From contig NW_006499644.1 of assembly GCF_000471905.2 (NCBI RefSeq), positions 687,121-751,120 on the forward strand: 64,000 nt of DNA. The letters are read 5' to 3'. The notes below the pieces were generated by a model that worked only from the letters and a program-made list of their open reading frames with translations, was not told the origin of the DNA and made no database searches. Source of the DNA: Amborella trichopoda. Lineage: Eukaryota; Streptophyta; Magnoliopsida; Amborellales; Amborellaceae. The translations under genes were made by a program, and so were the position numbers. Shown here one piece after another: positions 23,797 through 35,350 of this stretch. Position 1 is the stretch's first letter; the number at the start of each line of letters is the position of its first letter.

Positions 23797-24600
23797 GTTG
23801 TGCTTCAAGAGAAGCAAGAAGTATAATCATTCGGATAATTTCTTCTGGCTTTATTTCTTTTTTCTTCCTTGCCACAGGACTACATGAACGCCAAGGAGAA
23901 ATCCATGCAATACTGCAACTAGGATGCTCAATTGTTTGGATGCAATGTACAGGTCCATAAGTGGAGACTTTAGGGGGAGAATAGAATTTTGAGCGATCTA
24001 TCGTAGTCCTCACCCTCAAGGGACTATTGGAGATTCTGAAAGCCTGAGGATTTTGTAGGGACCTCATTGGTCAGAATCTGTCTTATCTGGAGGCCAAGTG
24101 CTATGAACCTTTGGTCAACAGTGTTTGCTGCTGCACCAGGTTTGCTTTTGATGATCAGGGTTCCTCTGTAGATCCCATCTAGCGGAGTCTAGTTGAGGGA
24201 TTTTAGCTTGTCACAAAGGTTTGGGCTTGTTGGCTAAGGGGCCTCATGGACCCCATTCTGCCGGGTTCAGTTGAAGATTTTTATGGCCCTGTTCTGAAGG
24301 TTTTAGCCAGTGGACTAAGGAAGGTTTTTGGAGAGCCAACAGCCTGAAGGAGAGGTAACAGCTTGAAGTCTCTTGCAGGTTGGGCCTTGGCTTTATTAGT
24401 TTCTTGCCTTCGTGGGAGTCCTTAGCATTTTTGGGGGGATTTATTGTTCATCTCCTGCACCCTCAGGGACTCATTTTTTTTTTTGATATTAAAGTGTGGG
24501 AGATCTTATGGGGCTCTCACTCCCGGGTGAGCCGTTTGGTGTTGCCATTGGATGCTGCCTGAGACTGTGATGTTGCGTCAACCTGCTTTTTGTTGGTCTA
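23797..24600. other. Conserved Tat block next to polypurine tract (element B)
   Basis: Homologous to the reverse complement of 40140-40906 and in part to 59970-60260. The strand opposite to gag contains a recognisable peptide start (AKCYEPLVN, TRFAFDDQG) shared with the 141-codon frame at 40239-40664. The sense strand has PKVSTYGPVHCIQ near 23960, shared with PKVSTDGPVHCIQ near 40740. Whether either strand was coding is not settled. Confidence 0.55.
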
Positions 24601-24899
24601 AGCGCCCTTTACGGGTTTTCACCTGGACTGGAGAAGTGGCGGCGTAAAGACGATTTTCACCAACCTCCGTTTTTTTTTGGTTCTTTTACCCATGACCTTG
24701 CTGTCATATCTACCATTTTCATCCTTTTTTGCTTATGGTGCCCTTTTTAGGGTTTTCATCGTGCCCGTGTTTTATTTTTACGGAAGTCTTTTACTCGTGG
24801 TTTCGTGACCATGCCCGTCTGTCATTTTTACTCATGGCGTTCCCTTGTTCAGGTATACACCATGCCTGTTAATTTTTCTTCTTTTTCTCTTTTTTATTG
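24601..24899. other. Tat 3' noncoding block
   Basis: Shares TTTTACTC.TGGTTTCGTGACC and CCTTGTTCAGGTATACACC with 54090-54230 and 60650-60800, and with the reverse complement of 39800-40000. No gene is seen. Confidence 0.6.
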
Positions 24900-25689
24900 T
24901 GAATGCGTGTTTAAGGTCATGCCTTTGGGACCTATGCGAAGCTGTTTAAAGTCATTCGACCAGGACATGCACTATAGTTTAAGGTCATACAGCTAGACCG
25001 CAATGGTGGTGAATGGTAGTTTGTTGAGGCCATGAAGTGAGTATGGTGGTGATTTTGACTCACTTTGGGGAGATGGCATGAGGCTACCTATGAAAGATGG
25101 ATGATGTATGAATGGTGGGTGGAAAGTGTTGACCCACTAGTTGACGACGAGTTTGGATGGTGAAATGGTTCGCCATTTTGTGAGGATGAGTGAGACTCAG
25201 TGAGGAATCATGGATGGTAGTAGTGAAGTGAATGAATTCTGGTTAAGCAATGAAAGTGGTGTGTGCACATGAATGGGTCTGTTTAGGAAGGCATGCGTGA
25301 AGATGCACGTAAAGGGCATGTGTGCATGTGTGCGGGCGACTTTAAGGTCATGCCTCTGGGACCTGTGCAAATCAGTTTATCGCCATGCGTCCACGTAGTT
25401 TAGGGTCGTGCAACTAGACCTCCACTACAGTTTAAGGTCATATAGTTTGGACCATACAGTTTAGGGTCGTGTACCTAGACCAAGGCTGTGCTGTTTAAGT
25501 CATGTAGCACGAAGGTCGTGTAACTAGACCTCCACTACAGTTTAATGTCATATAGTTTGGACCATGTAGTTTAGGGTCATGCACCTGGACCAAGGCTGTG
25601 CAGTTTAAGGTCATGCAACACGGACCATGCAAGTTAAGGTCATGCAAGTGCACATCTGTTATAGTTTAAGGTCATATAGTTTGACCATT
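24900..25689 (-). repeat. TTTAAGGTCATGC tandem array of element B (main part)
   Basis: Degenerate 30-40-bp units with the core TTTAAGGTCATGCA and spacer words GTTTGGACCAT or ACTAGACCTCC. It starts just after the GGTATACACC block. Further units lie at 26175-26410. Confidence 0.85.
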
Positions 25690-26174
25690 ATGTGGGTCGC
25701 CATGTGGAAGAAGCTCCATGTGGGATAGGTCTGTGGATAACAATTTGACTCCCTGGGGATAAAATAGTTAAGGCTATACACAAGCAGAGTGCTTTAGATG
25801 AAGATGGTGGACTTACGAGTAATGGTAAGTGGAAGAGAACTTCACTGGGGATTAGGAAGACCAGTGTGACTCCACGGGGATAATGAGTAATGGTATGCAT
25901 GTACCTCTGCTATGCCACCCCACTGGGGATTGAAAAGATAAGGATGAACCTAACTTCCTGGGGAGAGCGAGTCACAATAGGATGTGACTTCTAATGGGGA
26001 TGTTAGAGCGAAAGAGACGCATTGGGGATTAAAGGGGTAAGCACGACTCCATGAGAATAATAGGCTACAATAGGGATGTGACTCCTACTGGGGGATAAGG
26101 GTCAGTGGCCTGTATGCAAGTCCACTAGGAATTACAGTCAGGAGCAGAGGTGTAACCCCATTGGGGATAATGAC
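25690..26174. repeat. ACTCC(N)TGGGGATAA degenerate array
   Basis: About ten imperfect copies of ACTCCCTGGGGATAA-like words spaced 35-60 bp. The same array type follows the TTTAAGGTCATGC units at 55396-55830 and 61946-62400. It is reverse complemented at 38700-39115. Confidence 0.75.
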
Positions 26175-26410
26175 GTCCATTTTGAGCTTAAAGTCATGTG
26201 AATGGACTATGTGCACAATAGTTTTAAGGTCTTGTGACTCCTACCACGGTTATGCAATTTTAAGTCCTGCAGCTAGGATCATGCAGTTTAAGGTCATGCA
26301 ACTAGACCTCCACAATAGTTAAGGACATATAGTTTGGACCATACAGTTTAGGGTCATGCATCTAGGCCATGGTTGTGCAGTTTAAGGTCGTGCAGCACGG
26401 ACCATTATGT
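26175..26410 (-). repeat. Further TTTAAGGTCATGC units (element B)
   Basis: Units with TTTAAGGTCATGCAACTAG and TTTGGACCATACAG, continuing the array at 24900-25689 on the far side of the GGGGATAA array. Confidence 0.8.
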
Positions 26411-26585
26411 GGTAAGGGAATGTGACTCCCTGGGGTGAAGAGCCATCACTAGAGACTGGCATTTATGAGGAGTGAGACTGTGGTGCATGGAATGAACTTC
26501 ATGAGGAGGCAAAATGATAGATGGGAGTGCCATAGCATGCACACAACACTGGGCCTTGAATGGCACATGTTGCGTTAATCCCTAA

Positions 26586-26870
26586 ATGAAGGGCACACGA
26601 CGCTAAGTCCTTGATGAGGCATGCGGCGATAGCTCCTCGATGAGGCATGTGGCGATAGCCTCTGGGTGAAGCGCGTGGCGATAAATCCTCATGAAGCGCA
26701 CGATGATAAGTCCTCATGAAGCGCACAACGATAATTCCTCATGAAGCGCACGACAATAAGTCCTCGTGAAGCTCACGGCGATAAGTCCTCATGAAGTGCA
26801 TGGCGATAGCCCTTTGATAAAGTGCGTGGTGGTAATCCCTTGACAAAGCGTGCGACGATAACTCCTTCGG
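26586..26870. repeat. 25-bp tandem repeat upstream of antisense TATA
   Basis: TCCTCATGAAGCGCACGACGATAAG-like units restart at 26686, 26711, 26736, 26761 and 26786, an exact 25-bp period, with looser copies on both sides. It ends about 100 bp before the TATA at 26973. Confidence 0.9.
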
Positions 26871-26972
26871 GTTTGGGGCTTGACCCGCCCCAACCTGGTC
26901 TTATTGCTGTCTGAAGATGAGGACTGTAGTGTCTTTTGAATCATGTGAGGGGCAGTTTGTGGCACTGCTGAG

Positions 26973-26980
26973 TATAAAAG
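26973..26980 (+). promoter_or_regulatory. Antisense TATA box, element B
   Basis: TATAAAAG in GCACTGCTGAGTATAAAAGG. The 37831-37838 copy has the identical context GCACTGCTGAGTATAAAAGG on its strand. It points against gag of element B. Confidence 0.7.
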
Positions 26981-26989
26981 GGGGAAAAA

Positions 26990-28250
26990 TTTACTATTTT
27001 ATAGAAGGGTAAAAACAGTGAAGGAAGTTTTTAGAGAGAGAGGGTCGGAGCCTCTATCAAGAGATTTTCGGCCAGAGTTTTTCTGGTCTGCAGTACTCAG
27101 GCTTTCAGGAGCTTTTGGCGAGCTTGAGTAGGTCATAGGCCTTCGCAACGTGCTTGCAAGTGTTTTCGGAGAGTGCTAAGGCTATCTAAGCAGGGAACAA
27201 GGGCTTCACAGAGCTTCTCCGAGCCTTGTTCGGTGAAACTGCAAGAGTAGCAGTGGTGTTCCTGCAAGAGTCTAGTGCTTTTCTGGTAGTTTCGCTACTG
27301 CTGATAAATTACAGAAGGGACAAGGGGCTCTGACGGTCCTTTGGTTATTAGGAGAGAAGAAGGAGGAGCAGCGGTTGGCTTCCCGAAAACATAGTGAAAT
27401 TTTTGTAAGTTAGGGAAAACTGCAGAAGTGCAAAGAAGGGAGAAGGGAAACCCACAGGGTCACAGGGGAGCTTTTGGGGGAACCCTGTCAGTTTTCTACC
27501 AACTCTAGTCACGAATAAAAGGCGAGAAAGGGTTTTTTGGTGAACAGGGGTGAGTTCTTGGCGAGAAGATGAAATGTCGATGAGGACCCCAGGTGTCATA
27601 GGCCTGCAACAGTCGAGGAGGTGAAGGGTTGTGAGAAGGTGGACCATAACCTAGGGGTGATGGTTGGGGAAACTAAAGAGGCGCGAGGGTTAATGCTCCG
27701 TGAGAATTGGGCACAGTGGGAACCGGAGCACGACAAGGGCATGCACGACATTAAGTCGCATGCATTGCTGCCTTCACACGATGACATCCATGCTCGGTAA
27801 CATGCCACTCGTGGCAATGGTCGCATGTGTTGTTGGCCTGCTCACGGTGATGGAAGAACGTGGAATTGAGTTGCACAAGACGATGGTTGTGCATGGCGTT
27901 GGGTTGCATGCAGCGATAACCATGGAGGACGATGTCTCGTGAGGGGCCAAGAGTGATGGCCAAAAGAAAGCCCGATCATTGTGGTTTACTGTAAGCCAAG
28001 TCCTCCAGCACAACAATGAAGTCCATGTTGTTTTGGAGGAAGGGAATCCGTCATGGACTAGTTCCTTGCTAGAGAAGTCTGCTTTGTATGTCAGTCGAAT
28101 TGAAGCTAACTCGAAAATGGTTGGCTTCTTCCTTTGGCCTGTAGCCATCCTCTTTGAGAACAACCTGCAAATGAATTCAAGCTGACTTGCAAGTGGTTTT
28201 GCTTCTTCTTTATGATGAGGGCATTAATAGGGATTTGTATTAGGGATGTA
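26990..28250. other. Leader-like block and post-pol block of element B
   Basis: Read on plus from the TATA, this is a 1.2-kb leader-like region homologous to the minus strand of 37030-37830 and more distantly to 56280-57270 and 62860-63400. On the minus strand, 27980-28250 holds the VLEDLA peptide block that follows pol in other copies. No long frame is convincing on plus. Confidence 0.55.
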
Positions 28251-28819
28251 GAGGTTTACAGTTGAGGGAAAAGTGAAGGATCAAGAAATTTGAGAACTTT
28301 GAGATTTTGAGGTGTGGGCTGTTGCTTCTTCCCTGATCTTATACTCATTTTCCCCGTGCTAGATGGTACTTCCAAGATCTGCACCATATGGGAGGCCTCT
28401 TTGGAATAGGAGCTTGAAGATGGCTCAGTCCTGACTTGAGCTGCCATGGTGTCGGCGACGGTTAGGAAGCTAGCCGTCTAAGTTAGCATCTTTCTCAGGC
28501 GCTTTCGATGTGACTTGCTGATGTTGGTGCCTTCGAGCTCTCTATTTAGATCATTGAAGTTGGGAGCATACACATGTAAAAGAAATAGAAGAGGAGGGAG
28601 GAGAAAAAGAAGAAGCAGAGTTAGGTTATGGGAAGCTTTTTACGTCGTCACCAGGATTGGACAAGTGCAGAGGATATTTTAGGTCTTGCCCCGGCTTTGA
28701 CTATTGGGGGGTGCTTTTAGAATTTTCACCCATATTGGACGAATCCCGAGCTGTTGATGGCTCAGGGACGTCCGCCTGTTTGAATGAAGGGACGAGACGA
28801 GCTGCGCTTCGGATGAAGT

Positions 28820-29904
28820 CTCATTATAGACACCCCATTTTAAATCTTGAAAATTCTATGGTTTCTAAACCCTTAGAACCATACTATTCTAGTAAACCCA
28901 AAATACATAGTTCACACAGCCTACCCTGTGACCCGGAACCAGTCTGGCTGCCCAGAACCCTGCAAAAACCTTGTTTTGGCCCAAATTCTTGTAAATGCCC
29001 TATTTTAATAAAAAACTCATTAAAAATAGTAAAAGAATCCGTTTTGACCCAAATTTTCGCTGAGAGCTTCATAAGAGGCTGAGGAACACACTTGAAAGAA
29101 AATATTTCACTTTTGATACATTTTGACTTGGGGGACACTAGTAGTGTCGCCTAGCCTGGACTAGGCGACACTACCATTGTCGACCAGATTCGAGACCTCT
29201 AAAACCCATTTTTGTTCTTATAGGGATTGGTTTGTTACATGATCATATCCTTTCCAACTGATTTTGACCCTTGTATATCCCTTTCTCATGGTTGCTTAAG
29301 GGAAGATGAAGTTGTAAACAAGAGAGGTAGATAGACTTCTTCTGAAAAGGCCAAAAACCCTAGGAAAGTGTTAGCTTTAAAAACCCTAGCCTCCTGAAAA
29401 CCTAACCCTTAAGCCTGAGAGAACCTAGACCTAGAGAAAAAAAAAAAACCCTAGATCAGAATTAGACCGAGGGCACAACAACCCTAGATCTAACCCTTAT
29501 ACATTAGAGATCTGCTGGTCAACATCCAAATCAGAGCAGCAAAGAGGATGCTGGTGCTGATAGGGGTGATCCCTCGAAGGCTCAGGAGTCCTTGGCCATC
29601 TGGCCCCGGTTTGGTATTATTTCTTCACTTTTCCTTCTCCTTATTTTTATTTTTTCACTTTAGTTTGATCTTATTTTTTTTAGTTTGCTTTAAAAATTGT
29701 ATTTTAGTGTCTTGGATCATGCTGGCTCTGCCATAGATCTAAGAGTAGATCTGCTCGTTCCGGGGCAGATCTAGCCTCATATCTAAATTCGATTTGTCCC
29801 ACTGTCTCTACCACTTTATTTGTTTCATTTTCATAAGTTTAACGTGTCAAGATCCGAGAAATATTCATCAAAAGATCTGTCAGATTTTCATCGTAAACAC
29901 CCGT
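28820..29904 (+). mobile_element. Solo LTR of another Ty3/gypsy family, with decayed target duplication
   Basis: LTR 28825-29899 (1075 bp) begins TATAGACACCCC and ends TCGTAAACA. The flanks are CTCAT (28820-28824) and CCCGT (29900-29904), which match if two C-to-T/G-to-A transitions occurred. The equivalent uninterrupted site in element F (read on its minus strand near 14345-14360) runs GATGAAGTCCCGTAAGG, confirming the insertion point. The LTR holds a perfect 14-bp-arm hairpin and four telo-box words. Its orientation is assigned from the TGTAGACACCCC-type start and is tentative. Confidence 0.85.
29133..29174. repeat. Perfect hairpin in solo LTR
   Basis: GTAGTGTCGCCTAG (29141-29154), loop CCTGGA, CTAGGCGACACTAC (29161-29174): 14 of 14 paired. 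An extra GACACTA at 29134-29140 can pair instead with TAGTGTC at 29142-29148, giving a switchable arm. Confidence 0.95.
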
Positions 29905-32900
29905 AAGGTTGGCAGTGGAAAAAGGGGCTTAAAAAATTCTTCCTCGGTTGGCAGCTGAGGAATATGATTCCTTCAGCGAGCTGTCCTGGGTGCTCGCCTC
30001 CTTTTGGATCCCTGAAGAGTGATTTGGTTCATCTGATTGGGCAGATGGGTAACCTTGGCTTGGTAGACTGCCTCACTTTTCTGGGACTTTAGCCTACTTC
30101 ATCCAAAGTAGACTTTCCAAAGCTAAAAAGTTGATGGCTCTGAAAGGTCCGAGGTGTCCTCGAAAGGGACCTACAGTGGGATTTCCTCTTGGATGGGAGT
30201 GCTGGCTTGGAATGTGCAGGAAGAATGGCACAAACAATGTGGCCCTTCTGCACTTTCTTCGTGACTATAGATTCAAACCTATAACATTCCTTCAACTCAT
30301 GACCCCATACCTGGTGATAGGGGCACAAAGATTTTCTTTACCTTGGGCAAGACACTTAGGCTGTCTGGTGGGTTTGGGGGTGACGAGACCCTATTGGAGT
30401 ATTGCCTCAAAGAGGACTTGCAGAGGGTCTAGCTCAGTGCTTCCCTGGGCTTGCGTTGGGAGTTCTTCTTGTACTGGTGGAGCAGGGACTTGAGGGTGTC
30501 CTTCTGAGCTGTTACTAACTTCTTGGCACTGCTGCATCTTCTGTGCAAAGATGTCGTGAAAGCCAGTGCATTCACTTAGATCGTGGCCTCATACCAGATG
30601 ATACGAGCACTAGAGGTTCTTAGTTCTTAGAGGTAGTAACTTAGGCTACCTTGTCAGCCTAAGCGTGACGAGTCATTCTTCGAGCATTATGGAGAAAAGT
30701 ACACGGAGATAGTGGGTGCTTCGTCACCTTCTTGGATTGTCACTATGTGGGTGGCCTCAGTTGCCCCAAATTCTTTCTTTAACTCTTCAAGCTTTATCTG
30801 GCCCTTGTTCATAAGGGCTTTGATAACGTCTTTTTTGTATAGCAGTCTTGAGTGGGGTAGCCTAGTCTCTTGTGATAGGTGTAGTACTTCTCGTTTGTCT
30901 CCCCCCTGACCAGCTCCGGAGTTTTGACCTCTGACAGTTGGATCATGTTCAGCTCTAGTAGTAACCGAAGCAATGCGAGAACCCACTCCTTCTCGAAGGG
31001 GTACACCTTATTCTGGTGTTGGATTAAGAAGTCATTTCAATTTATATTCTTTGGGGCTGGGGCCCTAATGTGGGACTGCTACTTGCCTCCAGCCTGAGGA
31101 GTTTGTGCCTCGGAGAGTTCCAAGGTTTGGGGGGCTGCGTTCTTTGTGTCAGTCACAGTGACGGCTACACTAATCACTGCTTTTTACTGGTTGCCTCGAT
31201 TGTTGGAGTGGGAGCTCAAGCCAGGAAGTTGCTAACAAGATCTGCCATGGTGCTTGGACAGATCTTCTATACGAATTGCTTTAGAGAAGAACTCAAACAT
31301 GGAGGGTGGATTGGACGCCTCGACATGCAGGGCGATCTTAAGAAGCATATTCCATATGCAGGTCTGAACTGCTTCTTTTTCAGTCATGGGAGTGGCATAA
31401 AAGGTTGCCAACTCTCGCCATCGGGCGATGAACTTGTCAACTGGCTCACCAAGGTCCTGAGTCAAAGTGAAGAGATCGATGGTTTCCACATCTTCTAGAC
31501 TTCAAAGAAGCGTTGGTAAAACAACTGCTCCACTTCTTGCCATGTATGCATCGAGTTTGGAAGCAACCGAGCATACCACTGGCAGGCTGACCCTTCGAGA
31601 GTCTCGCCGAACTGATGAAGGAGAAGCTGCCCATTAGTTGCTGTCTCTCGACAAGATGCTTGGAAGTGACCAGTATGCTTGTGAGCGGACGTAGTACTAT
31701 TGAACAGGGAGAGCTTCCCTTTTTGGTAGTTTGAGGGAAAAGGCACTTGATCGATATATGATGGGTACGACTTTTGGTAGAGTGACTTCTCTTGCATGCC
31801 CGGGACCTTGTTCTTGAGACTGTGGGTTACCAAGTCATCGATATCAGCTTGCGAGACCGTGCGAGGAGCAGAGATGTCTTGGGAGACCGGTGGGGTAGTT
31901 TGCTTGGTACTTGTATCTTCATAGAGCTGGGAGTGGGCCTCATGATGAGGAGAAGAAGCAGAGGATTTAGAGGCCTCCAAGAGATCCATCTTTAAGAGGA
32001 TGGACTGCATCATTACCTCGAACCTATTCATCCGCTCTGCTTGGGAATCATCCTGCTTATTGATCACCATGATATTGACCATTTCTTTTGAAGGGTTAGA
32101 GCCCGGTGTAGCAGCGGACTGCCATGGTTGGCGAGTCATACGTGGCAAGTCAGTTTGCAGGGGCTCAGCATGCCCCGACTTGACTTGAGCCTTGTGAGCC
32201 GACCGTGTGACGACTGGTTCATGACGATCTTGGGACCGTGACTTCTTAGCAGTAATCATCGAGACATATTCTTGGACTTGCTCGAGTTCTGAGATTCGCA
32301 GAGGGAAGAAGTGATTGTGTGATAGGAGGTCCCCAAGAGTGGTAACCTCAACTGCGTTAGGGGCCTTTCTAGTCAGGATCTGCAGACTTCTCTTTTGCTT
32401 AAGCATGAGGCTGTTATGGACTGCCTTGCCTTTCTCGAGCACGCCAAGGCTGTGTCTATTAAATGGAATAGAGAATGGGGTCCAGGGATGGAGGGTAGTC
32501 TGAGTCGTTGCCTTGGAGGCTGCAGGCTCCTGTCTGACAACAGGCTGTTACCCTGAGTTCTTTTGTGAGACCCGGGTGCATACCTAGCCTGAGGCGGCTG
32601 ACTCAAGATGGTACTCTTAAGGAAAAGCTTTGAGTACTAGATCTCGAGGTGCTAACCTGGTGAAGGGAGAGTGACAGAAGAAGGAATAGGTTCATGACTC
32701 CGCTTAAGTCGGGATCTGGGAGGAACTTGCAAAGTCGCTGCGTCTGCACCTTTAAGGTTGGCTGTCCAGGTGACTTGGGGGTCAGCCGGGGCACGGTCAG
32801 CTGGTTTAACCTTAGGAGGTCGATACCCACAAGCTTGTGTCTGTGAGGGACTAGGCGAGAGCTTATCTCTCACATGGTGAAGCTGTGTGTGCTGAGAGGG

Positions 32901-33626
32901 AGGACAGAGCGGTCGACCCTCGTGTGCTCTAGCAGGCGCAGAACTGGCGCTGCCTCGAGCTGTGGGGTGCAGATGCATGGCACGTGCGGGGTTGGCCTGA
33001 GAAGACTTAGCCCTAGATGTGAGCTCAAGACAACATGAAAGTTGCCCTGAGGAGTGGCTCGAGTGGTTGGACCATGAGCCTTCAGGTGTGTACGAGAGGT
33101 GGAGGCCGTAGGGTCTTCGTCTCAATGTATCGGGCCTTTAGGCATAGAGGTTTGAAGTGGTGAAGAAGCATGGGGGGTTGCCTTGTGGCGACCCTCAGGA
33201 GCGATGATGACCTGCTTGCCTTTCGCAAAAGTGGTCGAGGCAGCCTTCCAGCGTACCTCAGCATTATGACCAGCAAGGGATTTTTCCAGTAACAGGGTGC
33301 GTGCTATGTGCGATAGCAGTTGTGCTACCAATGTGAGGGGCCTTGTTGGAGGGTCCACCAAGGTGAGAAAGCGGGGAGTCAAGGACCTTCAAGTCCCTTC
33401 TCGCACCAATCCAAGAAAGAACCTGAGAGCCAGACTGTGAGTCCCAACTCAGAAGGAGTGTAGGGAAGGAGGCTTGAGCAGCTTGCTTCCTTGGGACAGT
33501 AACGAGTGCGGGGATAAGAAAGTCCCCAACTCAGATGAATGAATTGCATAACCCAGATTTCATATAATGCGATGCAAAAAGTAAAAGACGAAACTGATCA
33601 AACAAGAGCGAACCGACAAAGGGGTA

Positions 33627-33646
33627 GTAAGTCCCCAAGTCTCCAA
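33627..33646 (-). promoter_or_regulatory. Primer binding site of element B
   Basis: Minus strand TTGGAGACTTGGGGACTTAC begins two bases after the LTR end CCTAACCA. It resembles the TGGCGACTCCACT-type site of Tat/Ogre elements (tRNA-Arg type from memory), seen in fuller form at 53211-53230. Confidence 0.7.
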
Positions 33647-34599
33647 GATGGTTAGGTGCCTTGATCTCACCCTCCTGATCTAGAAGATTTGGTGGCATGT
33701 ATCTCGGGTATTAAGGAACCCAAGATTTGAGATTTCTCTCTCGGGAACCGTTCCTAAGAGCAAGGGCAGGTATGCCAACCGATGAGAGAGGAATTAAAGT
33801 TGGGTTCGAGACTTCTCGGGCTGGCTCATGTGGGCGCCTTCTTAGATCATGAAGAACGTCCCCCAGCTGCTTTAGCTAGTTTAGAATAGCCTCCCTTGAC
33901 CTGCTATCGCCTTGTTATCTACACAACACTAACACAGTTAATTTTCACGAAAAGTGGGCCAAAGGGGCCCACCCTTGTCTTAGGGCAATTTACATTCACA
34001 TGAGAGGGTGATGAAATGGAAGGTTCAAATAAAGATAGAAAAGAGAGGAAAACATGATGAAGGGATACTAGCATAATAGTTGGATAGTGACCGACTCTGA
34101 GTGGTTGCAAGACGGGCATAGTACTCAGGACCAGTATGACGACAATAGTACTCGAAACTGAGGCCGATAAGACTGTCCTAATCTGGTGTGGTGACAAGAT
34201 GGGCATGGTACTCAAGACCAGCACAACAACAATACTACTCGATACGCAAACTTCCATAGCAGTGCTAGACTGAGCCTACCCTCAGTCAAATGAGAAGAGA
34301 AAAGAATGGAAAAAAAGCACGAGACAACAAAGAAATGGAATACCAATGGCGCTAAGCATCGCCGCCATCAACCGTGGAGTAGTAGTGTCACAACCCTTGG
34401 ACGGCGCTTGACACTACTGCTCACGGCTAGATGGTGAGGAGTGAAGTATAAGTGGCGCTAGGCATTGTCGTTTAGCAACATGTGAAGGCAGAACACCACC
34501 TCACGGGCGGCGATAGCCTCTTGTGAAGCGCGTGACGATAGCCATTTACAAAGCGCATGACGATAGTTCCCTCTAAGGTACACGACAATAGGAGTGAGA

Positions 34600-34830
34600 T
34601 GCAAGGAAGAGGCTTGCGAATGACGATAAGCACCGAACGCACAAAGGAACGTCGTGGACGGCGATTGGCACCGAGCACGTGAAGGAAGCTCACGGACGGC
34701 GATAGGCGCCGAACGCACGAAGGAAGCACGAGAGCAACGATAGGCACCGAGCGCACGAAGGAAGCTTGCGGACGATGATAGGTGCTGCCACGACCCTTCG
34801 CAAGCGGCGATAGGCATCGCTGTCTACAAT
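34600..34830. repeat. 38-bp minisatellite inside Tat LTR
   Basis: Units of GATAGGCACCGAGCGCACG plus AAGGAAGCTCGCGGACG restart at 34631, 34669, 34707 and 34745, a 38-bp period. Equivalent tracts lie at 21730-21960 and, reverse complemented, at 42700-42920. Confidence 0.9.
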
Positions 34831-35342
34831 AGGAGCTCAACAAGGGAAGACCCCAGCAGGCGGCAACAAGTTTTGTCGTCTGTGCTCCTCGCTAAGATTT
34901 CAAGGACACATTGCGGATAGTGATGAGTAGCGCCATCTGCAAACTTCGTTGAGAGATAGAGGCGAACAAAAAGAGGGGAAGGAAGCTCGTGCATGGCACT
35001 GCCATCGCCATGCGGGACCTGTAAAGCCACAGAAGAGAAAAAGAAAAGAAAGAGACATGCATGACACTACTACTGCCGTGCATGGCCTCTGAGAGAGGCT
35101 CAGACGAGGAAGAAGAAACCGAAGAAAAGAGAGATTGAGAAAGAGAAGAGAATCAGAAATGAAAAGGAAAGAAGAGAGAGAATGATTTACTTGAGCCTAA
35201 GGGTACAATTTCAAAATTTTCTCTCTCCTTTTCTCTATCTCACAACGTGAACCAACAATAAGACAAAATGGAAATTTTACTAAGCCAAGTTCTCTTTTGG
35301 TCAAAGGTTTCAAGGTCTTTCGAGTACAATGATAGTACGTGA

Positions 35343-35350
35343 TATATATA
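35343..35350 (-). promoter_or_regulatory. LTR TATA box, element B
   Basis: TATATATA in the context ACTATATATATCACGTAC on the minus strand. It is shared with 3944-3951, 22470-22478 and 42226-42234, and is the promoter for gag in this LTR family. Confidence 0.75.

Larger units (their letters stand above)
28260..33400 (-). pseudogene. Tat gag region of element B (interrupted by solo LTR)
   Basis: The minus strand from the primer site carries a basic Arg/Pro/His-rich N-terminal part (32600-33400). The capsid core follows near 31232-31900 (LEGSACQWYARLLPNS, WQEVEQLFYQRFFEV, DLFTLTQDLGEPVDKFIARW, KIALHVEASNPPSM). Two zinc-knuckle-like segments come next: YTYHKRLGYPTQDC near 30940 and CPYHQVWGHELKEC near 30300. 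The rest is a Pro/Ser-rich linker to 28260 that matches 14700-14900 of element F. The solo LTR at 28825-29899 lies within it. No RT, RNase H or integrase is seen in this element. It is broken in many places. Confidence 0.85.

Noticed and set aside
24900-26410. AGGTCA half-sites suggesting hormone-receptor binding
   Set aside because: Nuclear receptors of that type are animal proteins. The word is just part of the array unit.
29340-29490. Interstitial telomere repeat (AAACCCTA words)
   Set aside because: The words are not in tandem; they are scattered telo-boxes within the solo LTR.
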